A stretch of DNA of 64,000 nucleotides, from the NCBI GenBank assembly GCA_038503065.1, contig JBCAMK010000015.1:620001-684000 (forward strand), in the 5' to 3' direction. The DNA comes from Paragyromitra xinjiangensis (lineage: Eukaryota; Ascomycota; Pezizomycetes; Pezizales; Discinaceae). The notes beneath the pieces were generated by a model, which was not told where the DNA came from, searched no databases, and saw only the letters and a program-made list of their open reading frames with translations. The position numbers were made by a program, and so were the translations under genes. This document shows, one piece after another, positions 51,084-61,649 of this stretch (positions are counted from its first letter, which is position 1; each line of letters starts with the position of its first letter).

Positions 51084-53062
51084 CTAGGCTGATCGGCATT
51101 TCACCAAAGCTCGAACGTGCCTGCCCGCATAGGTAGGTGTAAAATACTCGATCCACTGTAAATCTGCCTCTCTATATTTTCTCTTACTATCAGTATTCAT
51201 GATTTTCTTGGAAGTGTTTATTGTAAGTAGAAGTTACTTACGTAGTGTCATGTAGCTCCAACTCAAACCTTCTAAATATCCTCGAAAACCCTGTATATAA
51301 TTCACAATACGCCAGACTTTGGAGAAATCAGGACTATCCTTTTTAAAGGAAGGGGATAGGAACTTACTTGATACCGATGCATTGCCGTGGGCCTCGTGAG
51401 AACGCCAGCAACCAGTGTTCGAGTCTTTTGGAGTCCGGCTGAAGCCAGCGCTCAGGAATGAATTTGTGGCTATTAGGGAATATTTCCTCGTTTGTGTGGA
51501 TAAATGATACGCCACTAGACACAACAGTCTGTAGGATATGTTAGTTTATAAGACCGAATGTTTGTTAGTGTATGCAACTGGTTGAATGTACCCCTGCTGG
51601 GAGGCTAAGCCCACCGATCACAGCACCAGATGCGGGTACCACTCGCGGCAGTGGCGTCAAGACACCATGGGCTAACCGTAAGCTTTCCTTGATAATTGCA
51701 GTCTATTATGTGTTAGATGAAGCCTCGTGGGGGGACTATGATTGTAACAAACCAGGTATGGTAGCCTTTCTATCTCCTCATATCCCAAAGGCTCATCTAA
51801 CTTTGGCCAATTTTCTAACAACTCATCCACGAGTTTCTTATACACTTCAGGGTTATTCAAAATGTGGAATATTCCAACAGCGAGCGTGTTTCCCACGCTA
51901 TCACTACCGGCAAACAGCAGGTTTTGAGCTTCATTAAAGAGACTTTTACGTGATGGCACTTCTCCTAAGGCTTTAACATTCGGATCGAGTAGTTGATGGT
52001 AAATGATAGGGTGTGGGCAGTCTTTGAGCCTGCTCGGATCGGCGATGAATTTGGTGAGTTGATTCCGCAGAACCTAGTAACTTGTTAATACTGTGGTAAG
52101 GTAATATCGAGAGTTAGAGATCCCACCTCTTTGACTTGTAAGAAGCTGGCAGCCCTAGGACTCAATATCAAAGTGATCCATGTTGGGAAATCAAGCATTA
52201 ACTTCGTTATAGGGATATGCTTGAAAATCCAAAACAGTGGGAACGATTCTTCCATAGACACCAACAGAGGATGACGGAATCCTTTCCAATCCAAGACATC
52301 TATACGTTCGGCGAAGCAGAACGACATTATGATATCCATGGTTGCGCTCCGAGACGCAGAAGAAATGTTTATTGCTTCGTTTCGGCCATCGTATTGATCG
52401 GCTATGTTTTTGCATAACCTATCCATCTTAAGACTACTTTTAATAAAATGTCATCCTAAGCTGCCTTTCGAGGACTAAGTACCTTATCACTGATTAATCC
52501 TTGCATAGATACGATACTGCGGCGAGAAAACAGCGGGCTTAACACCTCTCTCCGGCGACGTGCTTCTTGAGGGTCGGAATAGGTAAAGGATACTTCATCT
52601 GCGCCAAAACATTTGTATAGAAACGGGTCCTTCGTCAATTTGGAGCTAACGTTATAAATCTCGTGGTATGTCGAAGGCTTAGTGAAGTGGAGCTAGGAAG
52701 GATCTAATGTGAGATAAAATCTTGATTAAAGTTGGGCTGTGTATTTCATACCTCGTTAGGTGCAATTCTGACAATTGGACCTTCGATTATGCGTCAATCA
52801 AAGGAAACTCTAGCTAAGAGTGTTGAGTGGACCTACCGTACTGTTTGTGTAGCTTCCCCAGTTGTCCGACCATCTTACCTCCCTTCCATATGTCGTAGTA
52901 AGCTCGATATGCTCCAGTTGCGCCTGCCAGTTTAGGGCCTGGATATTTCGAGAGAGGGTGAACGGTAATCCTGTAAAGGGCTACGACTAGTATGGCGGAT
53001 AGGATGCTAATCACAAGGGTTGGCCATAAAGGAGAATCAAAAGGTAGTTCTAGCATCGCCAT
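51084..53062 (-). CDS. Cytochrome P450 monooxygenase, fungal CYP58/trichodiene-oxygenase-like (506 aa)
   Basis: Nine exons: 52837-53062, 52752-52780, 52483-52692, 52127-52426, 51753-52073, 51592-51702, 51368-51528, 51242-51316 and 51084-51171. All phases agree and give a full-length enzyme. An N-terminal membrane anchor (about 12-32) precedes the hinge HPLSKYPGPKLAG. The oxygen-binding I-helix is FAGSDS (309-314), the K-helix ExxR is ESLR (368-371), PERW lies at about 424-427, and the haem loop is FSRGPRQCIG with Cys449 as iron ligand. The last two exons restore LAYCELY..FRRFELELHDT and a WIEYFTPTYAG-type C-terminus. Exon 2 is only 29 bases. The family hydroxylates lipophilic metabolites in the ER. 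No other biosynthetic gene is adjacent, so the substrate is unknown. It faces an AT-rich gene-poor gap. Confidence 0.9.
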
Positions 53063-55010
53063 TTTGTGATCCTTGTAGAATTAATAAGAGAGTGCTATAT
53101 GCTTCGGGGTCTCATAGGTTGGACTATGGTCTTATATATTTGGGAAAAGAATATTCTTTGCGTAGAGAATCCCCGCTTTTGTAGCTTGCTATAGACCACT
53201 TATATTGGTTCAATTAATGGCCGGCACTTCAGAAACCCTACTGGGATGCGGCGAATATTCGATCGACCCTTTAGCCAATAACAGCACGAGACTCATAACC
53301 ATAAACTATGGAGTACTGAGACACTTTGGATGCAGGCAGGCGAGCAGAAGAGGGATAAATAAGCTGCATCAGGGAAGTTGCCTTTGGTCCGCATAATCTG
53401 GGCGAGGCGTTGGGGATTTACAAAATAAATCTGGGCCTAGGGATTTAATCTTATTCGCGAAACCCCGTATCATATTTACCTGTATGATTTGCATGTTTGG
53501 AGGTCTCAAATTTTGAGATTTAACACCGCAGGTTTCGTACCGCTGTTGACCAAGAACTCTGATGCCTGCAGAAGCAGAGCAGAGCTTTGGCCATGGTTTG
53601 TTAAGATACTTTCTCTTGGGGAATCTCAGCCTGCCTCTTAGTGAATTCACTACATGTAGTCACGCCATTTGCAAGGCAAAATTTCTAATGTCTAGAAGAA
53701 TTATGGCAATAGCCATCATCTATATCGACTACCAGATAGACCTCCTACCTACCGTCCTTAGTCCGCGGGTGTTATTGCCTAGATTACCGATTGAATTCGG
53801 TGTCTCACCAAACGCTAAATTGGGACTTTAATGCATAATATATTTAACGCTCGGCTGATTGCCGATAACTAGCTTACAGGATCTATACCTTGGTTAATTT
53901 TAAATTACCTATCAGCAAGTAAACCGTAAACGTCTACTATCCTCGTGCATCGTAATACAAGTTTGTAGATCATTGGCGACCTTTTGGTGGCCACCTATCC
54001 TCAAATAATTGGTGCGATTTATTTACCCGTAACTGGGATAGGTACAGCATCGATTGCTCGGCTCGGCTGCTGTGCTTAGGGGTCCTTGCTCACCAGTAGC
54101 CAATAATGGTTCTCCTCATACTGAATTATCACAAGGATGCAAAAGCTTGATGTAATGATATCTGGCTGGATAGATTAACTAGAAGCGGGTGGGTGACTTT
54201 CTGCCGCCCTAGCATTCGCCTGACTAACATAAAAGCTTTGACTTAGATTATAATTCGAAGATGTATGAATCATGCTCTTTGGTTCAAAAGGGAGAAGGTT
54301 TTCACTATGGTACAAAAGTAGATGTAAATAGCGAGTATGATAAAGACACAGAAAAACTATGTAAAATTAATTCTGTAATCTGACGAGGTAACGCATCGAA
54401 TAAACAGTTGGTGGGATACTCACATAAAATACGTGGCATTGGTGCAGTAGACCCAGGTTTTACACTTGATCATAGATGATCACTCGAAATATTCACTACC
54501 TACATGGTAGTCCCCGATGGCTACTCTCGTATTGAGCGAGATTTGGAATGGGATCCGGGATCCAATAAATGCCCAACGTAAACTTTGTAGAGAATAAATA
54601 CATAGTACTAAGCACCTAGGGTCCCATAGATGACCTGGTATCGCACTTTGATTATTACAGCTCTCAGGTTTCTATATATTCAGGTATTGCCTAGAATTTT
54701 GTATACTACATGTAGTAGACGATATTCCCATACCCTGGCCCTATTTGTTGGCACAGAACTAAATCTTTTCGGGTGACCCTGGTTAGCTAGCGCTTGGACT
54801 CCAAAGATTGAACGTGTTATTACGAGATCTTCAGTGAACTAACTCCGTAAATTACCATCCATAAAACACAAAGCTCTTCCATCTCTTCTGTCTCACTACC
54901 GCACTTCATCCATCTTCCGTATAACCTCTTCATCGAATTCAGTTTATTACGTCCGATTACTATCGCTGTCTCTGATTTTGCAGCTGGTTGTATAGTATAA
55001 CTTCTGCCAT
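53063..55010. other. AT-rich gene-poor stretch
   Basis: About 1.9 kb with no supported frame. From 53830 to 54700 it is AT-rich with many stops. The last 150 bases before 55011 are CT-rich, as in a fungal leader. Probably decayed repeat DNA plus two promoters. Confidence 0.45.
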
Positions 55011-56492
55011 ATGATACCTGTTGTCAAAATGAATTCCCGCATATCTCCTCACTCATCACCTCCTCATCCTACCAGCAGGGGCTCAGGCTTCAGCCAAAGG
55101 ATCGTGTCTAAAGTGCTTTTGCTTATCGAGAAGTTTGAGTCTCTGACCAGAGCTCACTCTCCGGGTCAAGCACCACAGTTTCAGCAACCTTCTTATACTG
55201 CTGCTCGTACTTCTACACTCCGCCGTCTTGGTACCTCAGTCCTTAAACGAGCGAGTTTTTTTGCCGAGCAGAGAACGGGCCCACAATCAGAGAAGACCCA
55301 GCCACCAAAAAGAAGGTTTCTGAAGATTTCTAGGAATCGGGTCAAAAACCAGGCCTCGAAACAGAGCAACGAGAATGAACGAACAAAAAGTCATCGATCC
55401 AGCAACGGCTTTGACTGCGATGGCCCAGTTTCTACACTTGACAGTAACAGTACTCTTGTCGAGACTGATACTAGTTCAACATCAACTCCGCCGGTTGCAC
55501 GGATCCTACCGTCTTCGTTTTTTGATCAGCTATTGCCATCGAACGAACCTACACCAACCAGAAGCAAATTCAACCCTCGTAATGGATGGGGAAGAAAGAA
55601 GAAAGTTATGCAGTTGAGTAAATCGATACAAGATTTGCGAGGGAATGTAGGCCAAAAGGAATACACCTTCGCCAATATCAAAAGAAAACCCGTACCTTCG
55701 AATCTATCAGTGGAGGATCTTACCCGAAGGTTTCGAGAAGTGGAGAGAGCAAATTCGGTTGGAGGTTTGAAATCGAGGGAGGCAGAAGCGCTGTTGGGGG
55801 GTGTAACGCGCAGAGAACTGGATCCAAAGAAGGATCAGAACTCGTTCAGGAGCTTGCTGCACGGGCAGCCAAGCTTAAAGGAGGCAGACAATTCTTTCGG
55901 GATATTAATCGACAACGAGGCCGCAAACTCTGTGAAGAAACCTCATGGTGATGATTGGTTATATGGCGATTCGTTTTACGATACGTCTGTGGAGGAGTGT
56001 GTAACTTCTTCCTCCTTGTTTTCCTAGGGTTCATGCTATTGACGACTGTGTGCTCTTAGGAATTCGAACTGCACTCCCGAGCTTAACCCTTTGGTTTACA
56101 GAGACAGAAGGTACTTGAGTACTAATCTCCAGTACATGCCTGACGGCACATTCTCGAACTTTGGATATTTCATGAGTCGGTTGGAATCGGAGGCCGATAC
56201 TCCCTGTTCTGAGTCAGAAATTGAGACTCCAGATACGGACGCCTTCGAAATAAACACTCAAGCCGACCCTCCAACGGCAAAAACAGCGAAAGTTTATAGA
56301 AAAACCCCGCCTCCAGTTGGTTTTTTTAACCCTGAGAATAGGAGAATCCCGAGTGGATCTAACACGGAGAAGAGATTTGGGGGAGATTTTTCTGTCGAGA
56401 GATTCCCTAAGAGGCCAGAAATAATTAGCCCGGTACCGCTAAACGCAGTGCAGTCGGCAGAGCTGAGGGGGATGGTGTTTAGGTATACTTGA
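55011..56492 (+). CDS. Uncharacterised, mostly disordered basic protein (about 472 aa)
   Basis: A 986-base first exon (55011-55996) with ATG at 55011, and a second exon at 56060-56492. The intron model (GTGTGT..CTTAG, phase 2) is the best I found; GTAACT at 56001 is a stronger donor but leads to stops with every acceptor tried. The protein is Ser/Arg/Lys-rich with no membrane or catalytic features. More ordered segments are QRIVSKVLLLIEKFESL (about 28-44), NLSVEDLTRRFREVERANSVGGL (about 230-252), DPKKDQNSFRSLL, and in exon 2 a segment with NLQYMPDGTFSNFGYFM. The last looks conserved and argues that the second exon belongs here. I recognise no family. Confidence 0.6.
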
Positions 56493-57109
56493 GTAGGAGG
56501 AGAGCCGTCATTTGGTCTGAAAGAGCAAATGTGTGAAGAGCATTGTCATCGACAACCTTTAAGAAGGGGATCGTATAGAAACCGCTTTTGGTATGTTCCT
56601 TGTATGGGGGCTAGGACTAAAGGCTAGGACTAACCTTATCGGCTATCATAGGAAGCACCAGTGTGGGATAGAAGGCGGGTATTTGGCGTGGGGGCTAAAG
56701 TGTCAGTCTTAAGGGAGTATTATCAGTATCACTACTTCAAGGTTTATTGTTTGGGTTTATAATTGTGCAGCGTTATGGTAGTATGGGTGTTTCGCGTTTT
56801 GGGAGTATCAATGGTGTTTTGTAGCGTCGTTGGTTACCTTTTTATTTATGTGTTTTTACTATTATGTATTCTTAATTCACAGTGCGTTGCATATCTTCTC
56901 TTCAAGCATTATGCTAAGATTCTGTGTACGAGTGATTAGCTGTGATTACATAGTCTCTCTTAGGCCACGGTAGGGAAGGCCAGCGCAACGTTCCTACGGC
57001 CACTATGGACACATTACTCGAAAGGGACAACATCATCGTAACGCCAGAAAAAAGACTTTTGGTTTTGTAATTATTAAGTGAGTATCTACCATCAATGCTC
57101 CTCAACCTC
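56493..57109. other. Intergenic between convergent genes
   Basis: 3' flanks only. A short direct repeat GGGGCTAGGACTAA / GGCTAGGACTAA lies at about 56607-56633. Confidence 0.5.
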
Positions 57110-58840
57110 TTAATACTTCCATAATCGCACAGCCTAAAATCACTCATTATTAGTATCCATCCCGAGACTTCCTAAACTTGTTGCAGACCTTACCTTATCT
57201 TTCCCACCACTCGCAACTTTCTTTCCGTCGGGACTCCAATCAACCGCGAATACCTCATCTTGGTGACCTGGGAGATCAGTATGTAGTTTTCCAGTCTTGA
57301 CATCCCACACTTTCAGTGTTGTATCCTTTGAGGAAGATACAAGTAGTCGAGAGTCGGCTGAGAAACAGCATTGGTATACAGGTGCTACATGGCCACGGAG
57401 AGAGAATAAGAATCTGGATTGAGCGTTAAGATAAGTAGCCTAAGATTCTTCTCCGAGGGACAACTTACTTTCCGTCTCTTGCATTCCAAAGCTTGACGTG
57501 GTTGTCGAATGACGCTGATGCGATTAACCTCCCGTCTGGGGAGAAAGTGACATGGTTTACTAGCTTTTGGTGTCCAAGTAATCTTGCAACCGGCTTTGTC
57601 CCCTTCGTTGGCTCCCAGAGATACATTGTGAAGTCGTCGCTTGCTGTCACTAGTCTCTCGACCAGCTCACCACCAATAGTGGCAGCTTTCTCATACCGTT
57701 CTCTCGCCTTTACCACCTTCTCTTCATCTGTGGCTGGTACCTGGCCTGTATGATCGTAATACGCCGTCCTCAAAACGAAATCCGTTGATAACGCTAGATG
57801 GTTCACCCAGTGGGCATGAGCATTAAGAGAGTGCAGCATCCTTCCAGCCTTACTATCCCATATCTTGATAGTCTTATCTTGGCTCGCCGAATAAATCCAC
57901 CCAGTCCCACCCCACTTAACACAAGTGACCGAAGCTGAATGGCCCGAAAGCGTCACCTCCACCCTCCTCAGTGCCGCATTCCAAACCCGGATCGTCTGGT
58001 CCTTCGAAGAAGAAGCAAAACGGTGGCCCGTGCTTGGATCCGACTGGAGATGGAACGGCTCCCAGGAAAGACCAGTAACCCATTTCGTATGACCCTTCAT
58101 CGCATCACCGAGGGCTTTCCCGGTCTTGGGGTCCCAGAGTCGAATGTTATTATCCATGCTTCCTGTGGCGATATATTTTGCGTCTGGGCTCCAGCATACT
58201 GCTAGGACCCAGGATTTATGGCCTTTGAGCGTGTGCATTGGGGTTTCGGTATCGCAGTCCCATATCCTTGCGGTGCCATCGCCGGACCCGGTTACCATGC
58301 GGGATGAGGAGGCGGGGGAGAATTGGGTTGCTAGGATTGCTTCGCCGTGGCCGGCGATTGATGCTGAGCAGCGGGAGACGGCGCGGACGCGGAAGACGGC
58401 TTGAGGGGTGTAGATGAGGGTCAGGACGTCTTCGGTGGTTTTGTGGCCGGGTTTGAGGACTGAGGTCCAGAGGTCGGTGGTTATATCGATTATGGGGGAG
58501 TCGGTGTTGGTGAGGGATGTGAGGAGGGAGAAGGTGTATGGTACACGGTCATCTTCCTGTTTAAATTGTTAATGGGTGTTTGTAGATATGAGAGGTTGGA
58601 GGGATATAGTGTTCTTACAGTTCCGAGTAACTTATTGACTAACAGGTCTAATTGTTGTGCTGTTGTGTTTCCAGGAATATGAAGCTCTCCTCCGAGTTGG
58701 GTTCCTGTGTCTGCTGCCTGGAGGTGGACAACCACATTTGGGACATGTTCAGGGACGAGATCGATCTTTTGTTGCGCTTGAGCTATTTTCGACTCGGCAA
58801 GCTTTTGGCGTTTGCTTTTGGGGGGCAGGACGGTGGCCAT
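57110..58840 (-). CDS. RSA4: Ribosome assembly factor Rsa4 / Notchless, WD40 (517 aa)
   Basis: Four exons: 58619-58840, 57469-58556, 57194-57413 and a 24-base last exon 57110-57133 coding for AVRLWKY and stop. Length matches yeast Rsa4 (about 515 aa). Rsa4 sits on pre-60S particles and is pulled off by the AAA-ATPase Rea1, whose MIDAS domain binds the N-terminal NLE domain. NLE is at about 30-110 (VVVHLQAADTGTQLGGELHIPGNTT, split here as VVVHLQAADTG and the GELHIPGNTT segment). Eight WD40 blades follow, for example GSGDGTARIWD, TGSMDNNIRLWD, SSSKDQTIRVWN, SASQDKTIKIWD, SASFDNHVKLWN and SSSKDTTLKVWD, ending SGGKDKAVRLW. An insertion between blades (about 335-370) is typical. Nucleolar and nuclear. 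Confidence 0.96.
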
Positions 58841-59550
58841 TGCGAGTGTGTAGAGATATCTGAAGAAGTTTCGTTTTTGGCGGGGTGAAATTCCGAGATG
58901 GTGTTCTATCTTTTTTTCGATGTCACGTGATTAGAGCCTCATCTGCACCGGTAGTAGACTAGACTGCTTAACCAGATATTCTAACGCTTTTTATCAGCAC
59001 CAGTAGTTAATAGTAATACCACCGCCAAAGCCCAGACCCAGGTCTAAAGTTTACCGCTGAGATTCTTCCGTTAAGCTAAGTTGAGAATAAACCACCGTCC
59101 TAGTATACCAAGATTTAGCTTTTTACAATATCCCCAGGGATAATATTATTAAGTCGTCGAAGTGCAAGTGCATGGGTGCAGTAAGCGCAAACTAACAGGC
59201 AGTGTTCCCCAGAAATCCTGGGCGCGATCAGGGTCATCACCAAGCATTGACAGTCTGAATCCCTCAGCAACTCTTCGGCTGCAAGCCATGTCTCACAAGA
59301 TGAGTTAAGGCTTGGCACATATCATATTTCCTTTCATCATCATAATCAACAATAGAATAAGCACTTCTACACATAAACCTCCAACGAGTTTAGGGACTGC
59401 TTCGTAGGCTTGCATCCCTTCCTAGGTACTCCTTCTACCCCCCATCTAAGCTTCAACATCCTGTACGCATCTAACGCGAAGCTCCAAGCTAACAAACCTA
59501 GCTCCGGGACAGAACCATCTCATCCCCGGAATCATTTAATCTACCTCTCG
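58841..59550. other. Intergenic between divergent genes
   Basis: RSA4 promoter on the left and upstream region of the ATPase/nuclease gene on the right. The coding frame of the latter stays open up to 59410, so a longer N-terminus is possible. Nothing else seen. Confidence 0.45.
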
Positions 59551-61649
59551 ATGTTAACTCGGTTCTTCCCGTTTCTTAGACAACCTGCAGAGAGGGTCCA
59601 GGTACCCTCAGAATCTCCCCCCGCTACTCCTTCATCACACGGATCACACACCATCACAATGATGACGGGTCTTTGTCAGGCAGCTCATTGCTCTTGCGGC
59701 TCTGGCTCTTTTGAAACCTCTGGGGGTCCAGTTGCTGACATCAACTGTTCGCAATGCCACCATCCTTTCCACTTCCACCTAGCAAGGGTTCAAACCCAGA
59801 TGCGTCAATCTTCTAGCAGGCCGTTATTATTGCCCAGTAGGTTGATTCTTCAGCTTCTCCTTCTTCGCCCGATGCTCACGCTTTCCAGCTTGGTGTCCTC
59901 GTTCTGTGGTAGTCTCTCGTCTTTACGAGCGAGTTCTCAAGCATCGTATCGTCCTGGTACGTGGGACCCCGGCTTCCGGGAAAACAATCCTTATGCATCT
60001 CCTTCACAGCTATATTCTCCAGCAAAACCCCCACTTCAAGGTTCATGTTTTCTCCGGCTGGCCTGCAGGGATGAGGAATAACGAGAGTTTCGCGTATATC
60101 GAGTCCTTAGTAGGAATTGGTATGAATGAAATTTTTGTCGCACAAGATCGCGTCATCTTCATCGATGATGCTCAATCATCGTACTATGACGATGCTTTTT
60201 GGGGGTTTTTGAAACTAGTTGAGCCTGGTTTCGGCGCCTATTTCGTATTATTTAGTGCGTATGGCAGCCCTGGACCGTACCCTGTTCAAATGAAGACCGG
60301 AACGCCACCTGTGTTAAAAGCCCAGCAACGCATCACATTGAATTGGGAGCTCGAGAGCGAATCATCGCTGGGGCTACTTCTTAAAGACGATGAAGCTCAC
60401 GACCTCATGTCCCGTGCGTGTACCTACAACGCGGACAGACCGACTCTTTCCGAGGAGCTCCGTAACTTGCTCTTCAAGATATCAGGTGGCCACGCTGGGG
60501 CCCTCAGTGGACTGGTTGATACTATCATCACCAATAATGTAAGAAAATTATTCTATATCGTTTACATTTCGTTGGTGGTAATTATATGGCCCTTAATGGG
60601 GCCTTTCTAGGAAATCCGCCATGCTCGTCTGGTCGGGGACCATACCATCGATATCCCTACTTTTGAAAAAGTATTCTTCGATAGCCCAACTGCAATAAGA
60701 CTCCGTGAACAACTCAGCTTGCAACGTTTCGGGCGTGGACTACCGAGACGGATAGATATACACGATAGAAACGTTGCCCATATATTGAAGGAGATTGCTC
60801 GCGAAAAGATACTAAGTACATCCCAATTTGAACACATCTTTCAAGGTCCTGGCTTCGAGAAATACGAGGATGCTCTCCTCCACTGTTATTATAAGGGGTG
60901 GATCCACAAAACGTTGTATGAGGGCGGGCATGATCCCGAAGAAGAGGCTTACTGTTTTCCCTCACCCCTACATCTATGGTATTCCCCAAGAGGAATTGAT
61001 GGCATGTGTGGGTCTGTTTTTGACTGGTAGAGTCCTTTAGGCATTGCCGTGCATTGCTCTTAGCAGAAGACCCAGCCGTTACGTCTACGTACGGGTCGCC
61101 GATAGCTATGGCAGTCGCTATTCTCAAAGGGTTTAAACCCACCAAACTCTTAGGTCCCCCTATGAGACCTGGCTATCTACCCGACGCTCCGCCTGAGGCC
61201 CAGTACGGAGCCGAATGGTATAGATGCTCCGATACTCTCCTTGAGGGTAACATCTTGTGGGCGCCGGAATTCGGTGACCATGGTAAAGGTGGAGGCGCTA
61301 TTGACTTCTACCTAGCAAATTTTAAATGGGGATTCGAGTTCACCCGAGAAGGAAGTCAACTTCGTACGCACTACAATCGGTTTCTCACAGGAGGAAACTA
61401 TCACCGCTGGATACAGTCAGGATGTCTTGTGGATTATATTCTGTTAGATTTTCGAAGTAACCCACCAACAACTAAACATCATGGTAAATCGCTGTCCCAG
61501 CTTTTGTCAAGTTGAGAATGGAATGCTGATTTACAGGAATAGATATGCCAAATTTGTTCCACGTTTGCTTTTCTGAAGGTTTCACATTTGTAAAAATTCT
61601 TAGCGGGGGTTTGGATGTGGTTGAAGAGTTCCACTTGGCAGAAGGATGA
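59551..61649 (+). CDS. Crinkler-like protein: Cys-rich N-terminus, P-loop NTPase, PD-(D/E)xK nuclease (about 619 aa)
   Basis: Five exons: 59551-59836, 59889-60538, 60611-60978, 61041-61483 and 61537-61649, with phases 1, 0, 2 and 1. Residues about 40-75 hold a Cys/His cluster (CQAAHCSCG, then CSQCHHPFHFH) like a small zinc module. A P-loop NTPase follows: Walker A GTPASGKT (about 120-127), Walker B VIFIDDAQ (about 182-189). The C-terminal domain has the PD-(D/E)xK core: Asp in GGGAIDFYL (about 522) and the E-x-T-like GFEFTREG (about 533), then GNYHRWI and CLVDYILLDF. P-loop plus restriction-endonuclease-like architecture is that of the CR/Crinkler toxin-effector class spread across eukaryotes; fungal members are often non-secreted. 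No signal peptide is seen. Starts at 59410 or 59659 are alternatives. All catalytic residues appear intact. Confidence 0.75.

Noticed and set aside
51084..51530. P450 C-terminus seemed broken, suggesting a pseudogene
   Set aside because: Using the donor at 51367 and acceptor at 51317, then the intron 51172-51241, restores the full C-terminal sequence in frame.
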